Source: an uncultured Eubacteriales bacterium (GTDB lineage: Bacteria; Bacillota; Clostridia; Christensenellales; Borkfalkiaceae). From it: 28,070 bases of DNA. Position numbers and translations under genes: made by a program. The stretch spans positions 1 through 28,070 of the forward strand of contig CAJLKN010000017.1 in the NCBI GenBank assembly GCA_905207235.1, read 5' to 3'. The notes below the pieces were generated by a model. It worked only from the letters and a program-made list of their open reading frames with translations. It made no database searches and was not told the DNA's origin. Position 1 is the first letter of the stretch, and every line of letters starts with the position of its first letter. This document shows positions 7,248 to 13,865 of this stretch, piece after piece.

Positions 7248-7871
7248 TTACGAGTTAAATAAGCTGATATATGCCGCCCTTGCGGCTTCGCGCTTTGCTA
7301 TCGCGGTATTGCTGCCCCTGCCGGAAAATTTCTTTCCGTCGGCTGTTACGCACACTATAAAATCGTGCTCGTCCCCGCTGCCATTGTCGCCGCCGTGGCT
7401 GTATTCGGGCAGAGCCTTGCCCGCGCCCTGCAATGCTTCCTGCAACATTGTAATGTAGTCCTGCCTGCTGCGCGAAAAATCGAGCGTGCGCGCAACGAAC
7501 GCTTTCGCCGCCTCCATTCCGCCGTCGAGGTATATCGCCGCGGCGAGGGCTTCGTAGGCAGAAGGCACGGCTTTTTTGTTGTTGAAAGCGCCCTTGGGCT
7601 TTACGAGCTCTTTATCCAGCCCCAGCTTTTGCGCCGTTTCGCCGAGGGCTTCGTCGCAGACGACCGACTTTTTACGCGAGGTTATTCCACCCTCGTCCAG
7701 CCCGTCGGAATAAAACTTTTCGGCGACGATAAAGCCTATAATCGCGTCCCCCAGACATTCAAGACTTTCGTTATTGAATTTTTCGTCCGCGCCCTTCAAA
7801 GTGAGCGCGCGGCGGGCAAGCGATTTGTTTTTAAAAGTATAGCCCGCGGCTTTTTCTATGTCTTCAATCAT
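7248..7871 (-). CDS. rnc: Ribonuclease III, with a substituted active-site Asp
   Basis: 207 aa, slightly short for the family. The endonuclease domain carries NESLECLGD (34-42, supplying the E38 and D42 equivalents of E. coli E41 and D45) and SAYEALAAAIYLD (104-116) with E107 (E. coli E117 equivalent). The residue matching E. coli D114 is Ser104, and the usual LTHxS motif reads LTLKG. A double-stranded RNA-binding domain follows (about 138-207: YITMLQEALQ...LPEYS...AIAKREAARAAY). The family cuts dsRNA in rRNA and mRNA processing. The ATG overlaps the plsX stop by four bases (ATGA), and smc follows 44 bp on. The substitution may be lineage-specific; activity cannot be judged from sequence. Confidence 0.92.
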   Translation of the reverse strand: MIEDIEKAAGYTFKNKSLARRALTLKGADEKFNNESLECLGDAIIGFIVAEKFYSDGLDEGGITSRKKSVVCDEALGETAQKLGLDKELVKPKGAFNNKKAVPSAYEALAAAIYLDGGMEAAKAFVARTLDFSRSRQDYITMLQEALQGAGKALPEYSHGGDNGSGDEHDFIVCVTADGKKFSGRGSNTAIAKREAARAAYISLFNS

Positions 7872-8899
7872 TCTTCCGAAGTTATCACCGAGCCGAGGTC
7901 AGCCTGTTCGAGCAGTTTTTCGACCTTTTCTATAAGTCCCGAACGGTAGAGTTCGGCGGCTTTGAGCACTGCGTTGCAGATTGATACTCCCGTCGATGTG
8001 CCGTGATTTTTGACGACCACTTTCTTTACGCCGAGCAGCATTGCTCCGCCTGCCGCCTCGAAATCGAGGTCGGCGCGCATGCGCTTTATGGCTTTTTTGC
8101 ACATGAGCGCGCCCAGCTTCGAGCGGAAGTCCGCCGTCAGCTGTTTTTTCATCGTCTTCAAAATCATCTTCGCGGTGCCCTCCATCGTCTTTAAGGCGAT
8201 GTTGCCCGAAAAACCGTCGCTGACGACGACGTCAACGTCGGCGGTGTTTATATCCCTGCCCTCGACGTTGCCGATGAAGTTTATGCCCTTCATGTTTTTG
8301 AGGTATTGGTAAGCCTGCTGATGCACGGGGTCGCCCTTGTGCTCCTCCGCGCCGTTATTCAAAAGTCCGACTTTGGGATTTTTTATTCCGAAACCTGCGG
8401 TGGCGTACGCACTGCCCATTACGGCGAACTGGCAGAGCATGGAAGGCTTGCACTCGGCATTTGCGCCGCAGTCGCACAGAATTGTCATTTTACCGCGCGC
8501 GTTGGGCACGGCGGGCGTGAGCGCGGGGCGCTTGATGCCCCTTATTCTGCCTAAAATGAGCTGTCCGCCGACAATGGTTGCGCCCGTCGAACCTGCCGTA
8601 ACGAGCGCGGCGGTGTCGTCATTCTTTTTGAGCATCCAGAACGCCTGCATCAAAGAGGAATTCTTCTTTTTGACCGCCTCGGTGGGGATATCGTTCATGT
8701 CTATCACGTCGGGGCAATCGACTATTTCCAGCCTGTCCGAGGGATAAGAGTGCTTTGAAAGCTCCTTTTCCAGCTCGTCCTTTCTGCCCGTAAGGATGAT
8801 GTAAATATCTTTATCTTTGTTGAGCGCGGCGGCTACGCCTTCGCAAACGCTGGCGGGCGCGTTGTCGCCGCCCATTCCGTCAACTATAATCTTATCCAT
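7868..8899 (-). CDS. plsX: Phosphate acyltransferase PlsX
   Basis: 343 aa, normal family length. The N-terminus IIVDGMGGDNAP is the PlsX hallmark, and AALVTAGSTGATIVGG, CDCGAN, LLNNGAEEHKG and VVVSDGFSGNIALK are conserved blocks. PlsX converts acyl-ACP and phosphate to acyl-phosphate, the donor for PlsY in phosphatidic acid synthesis, as a peripheral membrane enzyme. It heads the operon behind a good promoter and a GGGGGT ribosome site. Neither rpmF upstream nor acpP downstream, its common partners, is present: rnc overlaps its stop directly. Confidence 0.97.
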   Translation of the reverse strand: MDKIIVDGMGGDNAPASVCEGVAAALNKDKDIYIILTGRKDELEKELSKHSYPSDRLEIVDCPDVIDMNDIPTEAVKKKNSSLMQAFWMLKKNDDTAALVTAGSTGATIVGGQLILGRIRGIKRPALTPAVPNARGKMTILCDCGANAECKPSMLCQFAVMGSAYATAGFGIKNPKVGLLNNGAEEHKGDPVHQQAYQYLKNMKGINFIGNVEGRDINTADVDVVVSDGFSGNIALKTMEGTAKMILKTMKKQLTADFRSKLGALMCKKAIKRMRADLDFEAAGGAMLLGVKKVVVKNHGTSTGVSICNAVLKAAELYRSGLIEKVEKLLEQADLGSVITSEE

Positions 8900-8931
8900 A
8901 ATTACCCCCGAATAAAACTGTAATTTATATG

Positions 8932-8960
8932 ATTATATCATATAAGCGGATAAAACACAA
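8932..8960 (-). promoter_or_regulatory. Sigma-A-type promoter of the plsX operon
   Basis: On the minus strand TTGTGT (8955-8960), a 17-bp spacer and a perfect TATAAT (8932-8937) lie about 32 bp upstream of the plsX ATG. Spacing and position are ideal. It probably drives plsX-rnc-smc-ftsY-DUF2500-maa, since no convincing promoter or terminator appears between those genes. Confidence 0.72.
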
Positions 8961-9074
8961 ATATTTTAACGCAAAATATGCTCCGCCGCCCTCTGCGCGC
9001 CCCTGCGCCGTAAAAGCGAGTAAAAATTTTTAACTTTTATGCGCACAATTTTAACCTTAACTATTGCCACGCAT

Positions 9075-9113
9075 TAATTAAACATTGCGTCGCGCCGCCC
9101 GACGGCGCGACGC
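9075..9113 (-). terminator. Intrinsic terminator of the recF-PHP-vanW operon
   Basis: An 11-bp perfect GC-rich stem (GCGTCGCGCCG at 9087-9097 with CGGCGCGACGC at 9103-9113, 5-nt loop) is followed on the minus strand by AATGTTTAATTAAT. It lies about 60 bp after the vanW stop and upstream of the plsX promoter, separating the two minus-strand operons. Confidence 0.75.
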
Positions 9114-9175
9114 AAATTAAACCGCGCGCCAGCGGTGCGTTTCAATGCACACGCGCGTTTCATGCCGACACTTTT

Positions 9176-10438
9176 TCAGCCCGCTTCAAGCTCTTGTTGC
9201 AAAGGGGCGACAATCTGCCTTACGCCCGCGACCGGGGCGTATTTGTCCTTTCTTATAAGTTTTTCGCTTATTATCCCGTCTTTTTCCTCTACGAGGTATC
9301 CTTCGCTTATCGTGCCCTCCCTACCGATACTGAGCACTTTTTCCTCGTCGCCGAAGACGACTACGTCCTGCGGCTGTTCGATAGTGCCGACCACGCGCGA
9401 AACGAATGAGCGCTTTACCCCGTCGTCGTAGCCGTAAATGCGGCAGGTCATGCCGCCCGAAAAGACGTTGACGCGGATATATATCGGGGTCAACCGCGTA
9501 TTTTTAAAGGTTAAATCGCAGTACATTCCGCTTACCATGGCGTCGCGCGAGGGCGAAACGTAGCTTACGGCGAGGGAGTGCGGATTGAACTTTTCAATTT
9601 CCAGCCCCGAAAGAACCGCGGCGTTATACAGCGTTGTGGAAACCTGACAAACTCCGCCGCCTATGCCGTCGACGAACCTGCCGCCCGAAATTATTTTTGC
9701 GGGCAGATAACCGTTTGCGCGCGTGCGCTGACCGACAATCTCATTGAAAGAAAAAGTTTCGCCCGCGCCGAGCACGAAGCCGTTGATCTTTGACGAAGCG
9801 AGGCGGATATTGGACACCCTCGCGCTGTTTTCCGCGTCGAAATAGGTCGTGAAAGAGCCTATCAGGCGGGTTTCACGTTTTACGTCCTCAATCGACCTTT
9901 TTCGCGCCTGCACTTTGGTTTTGAGCACGACTTTTTCAAAGCCGCCGTTGAGAGAATTTACTATATCCCTTTTTAGCGAAGTGGCGTCGGCGGTTATTCC
10001 GTCGCTGCCCTCGAAGTAGGTAAACGGCTCGCCCTGCGGACTGAAAACCGCGTAGGGTTCGGTGAGAGGTTTCTGCGCGGAGGAGCATATATTTTTAATT
10101 ATTTCGTCCATTCCGTTGAGGTATATGCGGGCGGAAGTGAAATATTCGCCCCTCTTTTTTATGCCTTTAACCACCTCTTCGACGTCGTCTGCGGCGTTGA
10201 ATTCGGGATAGCAGAACACATACTCCCTCTGCCCGTCCGACACGACAAGTTTTTTGCCTTTGAGCTCTTGCGTGCGCTTGCCGCGCGCCGCGGCGACCGC
10301 CTCGGCGCGCGGCATTCCGCCGACGTCTATGCCGTCGAGAACAGTGCCTTTGGGCAGCCCGAACAAAAACCCGGGATAAAAAATAAGGGCGCCCGCGGCA
10401 AGCGTGAGCACCACAATAAATTTAAGTAAAAATTTCAA
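9176..10438 (-). CDS. VanW family protein, membrane-anchored
   Basis: 420 aa. A hydrophobic N-terminal segment (about 3-27) suggests a signal anchor. An extracytoplasmic region that may be a peptidoglycan-binding-like domain (about 35-180) follows. The VanW core is near 190-305, with GAGETFSFNEIVG, GYLPAKIISGG and the GGGVCQVSTTLYNAA block (C264). A C-terminal beta-rich part (about 330-410) ends the protein. VanW proteins occur in cell-wall and vancomycin-resistance loci, but their biochemical role is unresolved. The only start fitting the overlap is TTG 10438, whose last bases form the stop of the PHP gene (TTGA); no clear Shine-Dalgarno is seen, so re-initiation by coupling is likely. Nothing here implies glycopeptide resistance: no vanHAX-like genes are nearby. 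Confidence 0.88.
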   Translation of the reverse strand: MKFLLKFIVVLTLAAGALIFYPGFLFGLPKGTVLDGIDVGGMPRAEAVAAARGKRTQELKGKKLVVSDGQREYVFCYPEFNAADDVEEVVKGIKKRGEYFTSARIYLNGMDEIIKNICSSAQKPLTEPYAVFSPQGEPFTYFEGSDGITADATSLKRDIVNSLNGGFEKVVLKTKVQARKRSIEDVKRETRLIGSFTTYFDAENSARVSNIRLASSKINGFVLGAGETFSFNEIVGQRTRANGYLPAKIISGGRFVDGIGGGVCQVSTTLYNAAVLSGLEIEKFNPHSLAVSYVSPSRDAMVSGMYCDLTFKNTRLTPIYIRVNVFSGGMTCRIYGYDDGVKRSFVSRVVGTIEQPQDVVVFGDEEKVLSIGREGTISEGYLVEEKDGIISEKLIRKDKYAPVAGVRQIVAPLQQELEAG

Positions 10439-11265
10439 AGTATTTTAAGCGCGTCCAGAAGTTCATCGTCGGGAGAAAAAGCGGGCGAACCGATGCTTCG
10501 CGAACCGCCCGGATAGTGGGTGTCCGAACCGCCCGTCACCAGAAGATTGAACTTTTGCGCCATCTCCTTGTAGTACGCCGTTTCCCTTACAGTATGCCCC
10601 GAATAAACCGCCTCTATGCCGCGCAGACCGTTATCTGCGAGAGTTTTTATAAGTTTTTCCTTCTCCTCTTCGGGCAGGGAAATGCGCCCGGGGTGCGCGA
10701 GCGAAGATATTCCGCCGCACTCGCTTATCACCCGCACGGCTTCGAGCGGGGTGGGTCTGCCGATATCCGAATAGGCGCACTTGCCGCCGACGAGGTAGGA
10801 AAGGTAAAATTCGCCCGCGTTTTTTGCATAGCCCCTTTTTGCCGCCGCCCGACAGATGAACATAGAATGAACGGGCGTGCCCTCGACCGTGCGCTCGGCG
10901 AGCACCTCCTCCTCGGTCAAAGTTATGCCGCGCGAGGAGAGCTTTTTTAAAATATCTTTACAGCGCTCGAACGAGCCTTCGACCGCTCTTTTATAGTAAC
11001 TTTTAAAGGCCGCGCAGTTTTTATCCAGCCCGTAGCCCAGAGTGTGCACCTTTACGCCTGTATAGGCGGAAATTTCTATGCCGTCAACGGCCGCAATCCC
11101 TTCGGCGGAGGCGAGAGATTTTACATCTTCGCTCGCGCCCATGGTGTCGTGGTCGGTTACGCAGATAAGCCCGAGCCCCGCGGCGCGCGCCGCCTCGACG
11201 ACGTCGGCGGGCGACTGCTTTCCGTCCGAATAATATGTGTGTATGTGCATATCGGCAAGCGTCAT
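10435..11265 (-). CDS. PHP-domain metal-dependent phosphoesterase (TrpH/YciV-like)
   Basis: 276 aa from ATG 11265. Metal-binding motifs of the PHP fold appear in order: DMHIHTYYSDG (H7, H9, D14), VTDHDTMG (H39, D40), GIEIS (E64), KVHTLGYG, SLAHPGR and GGSDTHYPG. The closest characterised relatives act as 3'-5' exonucleases or nucleotide phosphatases (RNase AM in E. coli), so a nucleic-acid or pAp-type substrate is plausible but unproven. An in-frame ATG at 11316 lies inside recF; 11265 is preferred because the N-terminus then matches the family and the ATG overlaps the recF stop (ATGA). It is coupled to recF upstream and the VanW gene downstream. Confidence 0.9.
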   Translation of the reverse strand: MTLADMHIHTYYSDGKQSPADVVEAARAAGLGLICVTDHDTMGASEDVKSLASAEGIAAVDGIEISAYTGVKVHTLGYGLDKNCAAFKSYYKRAVEGSFERCKDILKKLSSRGITLTEEEVLAERTVEGTPVHSMFICRAAAKRGYAKNAGEFYLSYLVGGKCAYSDIGRPTPLEAVRVISECGGISSLAHPGRISLPEEEKEKLIKTLADNGLRGIEAVYSGHTVRETAYYKEMAQKFNLLVTGGSDTHYPGGSRSIGSPAFSPDDELLDALKIL

Positions 11266-12347
11266 CTCTTTATTGCACCTCCCTCTATGCGTATTCTGTT
11301 CGATTGTCTGCCGCATAATACGCGCTCGGCGTGCGTGCAGGTTAAAATGGTCTGCAACCCCTCCGTTCTGCCCACCAGCTTTTTGCGGCGGGAAAGGTCG
11401 AGCTCGCTCATGACGTCGTCTAAAATGAGCACGGGATATTCCCCGCTCATCTGCCTGAAAATTTCCACCTCGGCGAGCTTGAATGCGAGCGCCGCCGTCC
11501 TCGTCTGACCCTGCGAGGCGTAAGTTTTTGCATCCTCGCCGTCTATCTTTATGTCGATATCGTCGCGATGAGGTCCCGAAGCGGTGTAGCCCAGCCTTAT
11601 GTCGCGCTCGTAATTGTTTTTGAGGTCGTCGTAGAGACGGGCTTTTATCTCGCTCTCGTCGCCCTTATACTTCCTTTCGGGGGATATTGAAAGGTTCTCC
11701 TTGCCGTCGGTAAGATAGGAATGAGCCTCTTGCGCGAGGGGCGCGAGACGGGAAATATAGTCCGCCCTGTGCCTCGCCACGGCGGCGGCATAGGTGCAGA
11801 GCTGTTCGTCCCATACGGGGAGGGTATCGAAAACCATCTCCAGGTCGCGGTTTTTGAGCAAATTGTTGCGCTGTTCCAGAATTTTATTGTAGCGCTGGAG
11901 GGCGATATAGTAGGGTCTGGAAAGCTGCGAGAGGGAAATATTTAAAAATCTTCTCCTTTCGTCGGGTCCGTCCTGAATGAGGCGAAGTTCCTGCGGGGAG
12001 AAAAAGACGGCGTAAAGATTGCCCAAAAGGTCGGCATTGCGAGTTATTTTGTTGCCGTTGACCTTTAATTCCCTGCCCGTCTCGTTTATGCGCGCCGACA
12101 GCGTTATGCCGCCGTAAACGCCCTCGCATTCGGCGGAAATTTCAGAAAATTCCTGTCCGTAGCGTATGAGCTGCTTATCCCTCCTCGCCCTCGGCGAAGT
12201 GCCCGTGCAAAGGTAAAAAACGGCCTCGGCGCAGTTGGTTTTGCCCTGCGCGTTTTTGCCGTAGAGCACATTGAGCCCCTCGGAAAAGCAAAAACTTTCC
12301 TCCGCGTAATTTCTGAAATTTTTTAAAAATAAATTTTTTATGCGCAT
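11262..12347 (-). CDS. recF: DNA replication and repair protein RecF
   Basis: 361 aa. The N-terminus MRIKNLFLKNFRNY, Walker A GKNAQGKTN (31-38), an alpha-helical middle, and the C-terminal YASQGQTRTAALAFKLAE signature with Walker B PVLILDDVMSELD define RecF. The protein helps load RecA at single-strand gaps with RecO and RecR. It begins 113 bp from dnaA on the opposite strand, whereas in most bacteria recF follows dnaN in the same direction. No clear ribosome site precedes the ATG (GACAAAAAAATG). It heads the recF-PHP-vanW operon. Confidence 0.97.
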   Translation of the reverse strand: MRIKNLFLKNFRNYAEESFCFSEGLNVLYGKNAQGKTNCAEAVFYLCTGTSPRARRDKQLIRYGQEFSEISAECEGVYGGITLSARINETGRELKVNGNKITRNADLLGNLYAVFFSPQELRLIQDGPDERRRFLNISLSQLSRPYYIALQRYNKILEQRNNLLKNRDLEMVFDTLPVWDEQLCTYAAAVARHRADYISRLAPLAQEAHSYLTDGKENLSISPERKYKGDESEIKARLYDDLKNNYERDIRLGYTASGPHRDDIDIKIDGEDAKTYASQGQTRTAALAFKLAEVEIFRQMSGEYPVLILDDVMSELDLSRRKKLVGRTEGLQTILTCTHAERVLCGRQSNRIRIEGGAIKR

Positions 12348-12460
12348 TTTTTTGTCAAAACACTTTATTTTAAGGACGGTTTGTACTATAATGAATTAAC
12401 AACTTACTTTATTATTTTAACACATACGAACAAAAAACACAAAGGGAATGAACTTAAATT
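12348..12460. promoter_or_regulatory. Divergent recF/dnaA promoter region
   Basis: 113 bp, very AT-rich. For dnaA, a perfect TATAAT lies at 12387-12392 with a poor -35 (TTTATT, 12364-12369, 17-bp spacing). For recF, TATAGT on the minus strand occupies 12385-12390, so the two -10 elements overlap almost completely and could not both be used at once; no good -35 is seen for recF. An AAAGGGA sits about 13 bases before the dnaA ATG. No match to the DnaA box TTATCCACA is visible, although this is where an origin or autoregulatory boxes might be expected. Confidence 0.45.
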
Positions 12461-13813
12461 ATGGCGGAAAGTGCAGGCTTTGATTTTATATACAACCCCA
12501 TAAAGGAAAAAATGCGTGAAATCATCAGCCATATTTCCTACATCACCTATATCGATAAGCTCGTGCCCGTCGATATAGACGGACGCTTCATCGTGCTGCA
12601 AACGCCCAACGAAAACTTTGCGCAGTATATAACCGGCACGCTCGCCGACAAGATGCGCGAAGCCATAATAAAGGCCAACGTCGGAGTTTCGGACTTCCGC
12701 CTCGTCGTAGAGGGCAGCGACGATTACGCTTACAACGCGCCCGCCGAGGAAAATACATACAATCCCCCCTCCAACCTCGACAAAAAATACACCTTTGACA
12801 GCTTTGTCGTCGGCAAGAACAACGAGTTCGTCTATGCCGCCGCTCTGAACGTAGCCGAGGACCCCGCGGGAACGTACAACCCCTTGTTCATTTACGGCGG
12901 AACGGGTTTGGGCAAAACCCACCTGATGCAGGCGATCGCCAATAAAATCAACGCCGAAAAGCCCCAGCTTAAAGTAATTTACGTAACGTGCGAACAGTTC
13001 GTCAACGAAATTATAGATACGATGTTCACCAGCCGCGGTCCCGAAGCGCGCGACAGAAGCAACCGCTTGCGCCAGCACTACCGCTCGGCGGACATTCTGA
13101 TTATAGACGACATTCAGTTCATAGCCAACAAAAAGGCAGTTCAGGAAGAATTTTTCCACACATTCAACGAGCTCGTTGCAAAAGGAAAGCAGATAGTAAT
13201 TTCCTCCGACCAGCCGCCGAAGGAACTGACGGCGCTCGAAGAGAGGCTTAAAACGCGCTTCTCGGGCGGACTTGTATTCGACATTCTTCCCCCCAACCTC
13301 GAAACCAAGATTGCCATATTAAAGAGAAAGGCTTTCGAAAAGAAGTGCCTCGTGCCTGACGACGTTTTGAACTTCCTCGCGCAGGATTCGGGCGACGACG
13401 TAAGGACGCTCGAAGGCAGACTTACAAAAGTTATTTTTGCAAGCAAACTTCACGAAGTGCCCATAACCGTCGCGCTCGCGCACAGCGCGCTCAACGAGGC
13501 GGTATCCGAAGACGGCAAGGAAGAAGTTACGCCCGAAACGATTATTAACGCAGTATGTTCTTTCTACCGCGTAACAAAGGGCGACCTCGTTGGCAAGTGC
13601 AAGAAAAAGGACCTCGTCCAGCCCAGACAGATATGCTGTTACCTCATGTGCGAGCTTTTGTCCCTTCCCCTCATGTCGATAGGCAAGGCTCTGGGCAACC
13701 GCAACCACACCACCATTCTTTATTCGCGGAACAAAGTCGAAGAGATGTGTCAGGTGAACGACAGAGTGGCAAAGGATATTGACGACATAAAAAATATAGT
13801 GCTCAAAAAGTAA
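12461..13813 (+). CDS. dnaA: Chromosomal replication initiator DnaA
   Basis: 450 aa, full length. Domain I spans about 1-85 and a short linker about 86-110. The AAA+ domain has Walker A GGTGLGKTH (146-154), Walker B LIIDDIQF (D216, D217), sensor-I ISSDQPP and the RFSGGLVFDILPP segment with the arginine finger. Domain IV ends with the DnaA signature MSIGKALGNRNHTTIL that reads the DnaA box. DnaA-ATP opens the origin and regulates its own gene. The neighbourhood is unusual: dnaN does not follow, recF is divergent, and mnmG comes next after an intrinsic terminator. Confidence 0.98.
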   Translation: MAESAGFDFIYNPIKEKMREIISHISYITYIDKLVPVDIDGRFIVLQTPNENFAQYITGTLADKMREAIIKANVGVSDFRLVVEGSDDYAYNAPAEENTYNPPSNLDKKYTFDSFVVGKNNEFVYAAALNVAEDPAGTYNPLFIYGGTGLGKTHLMQAIANKINAEKPQLKVIYVTCEQFVNEIIDTMFTSRGPEARDRSNRLRQHYRSADILIIDDIQFIANKKAVQEEFFHTFNELVAKGKQIVISSDQPPKELTALEERLKTRFSGGLVFDILPPNLETKIAILKRKAFEKKCLVPDDVLNFLAQDSGDDVRTLEGRLTKVIFASKLHEVPITVALAHSALNEAVSEDGKEEVTPETIINAVCSFYRVTKGDLVGKCKKKDLVQPRQICCYLMCELLSLPLMSIGKALGNRNHTTILYSRNKVEEMCQVNDRVAKDIDDIKNIVLKK

Positions 13814-13821
13814 TAAAAGTT

Positions 13822-13853
13822 TTAATTGCCCGCCAAACGGGCAATTAATTTTT
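13822..13853 (+). terminator. Intrinsic terminator between dnaA and mnmG
   Basis: An 11-bp perfect stem TTAATTGCCCG (13822-13832) / CGGGCAATTAA (13838-13848) with loop CCAAA is followed directly by TTTTT. It begins nine bases after the dnaA stop and ends about 12 bases before the mnmG ATG, leaving no room for an ordinary promoter between them. Confidence 0.85.
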
Positions 13854-13865
13854 ACGGCGATAAAA

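Noticed and set aside
9176..10438. Vancomycin resistance determinant
   Set aside because: The VanW domain is widespread in Gram-positive wall proteins. No VanH/A/X or VanR/S genes adjoin it, so resistance is not supported.
12404..13159. 251-codon open frame on the minus strand across the start of dnaA
   Set aside because: It is antisense to the conserved DnaA Walker region and runs into the promoter gap. There is no protein-family signal.
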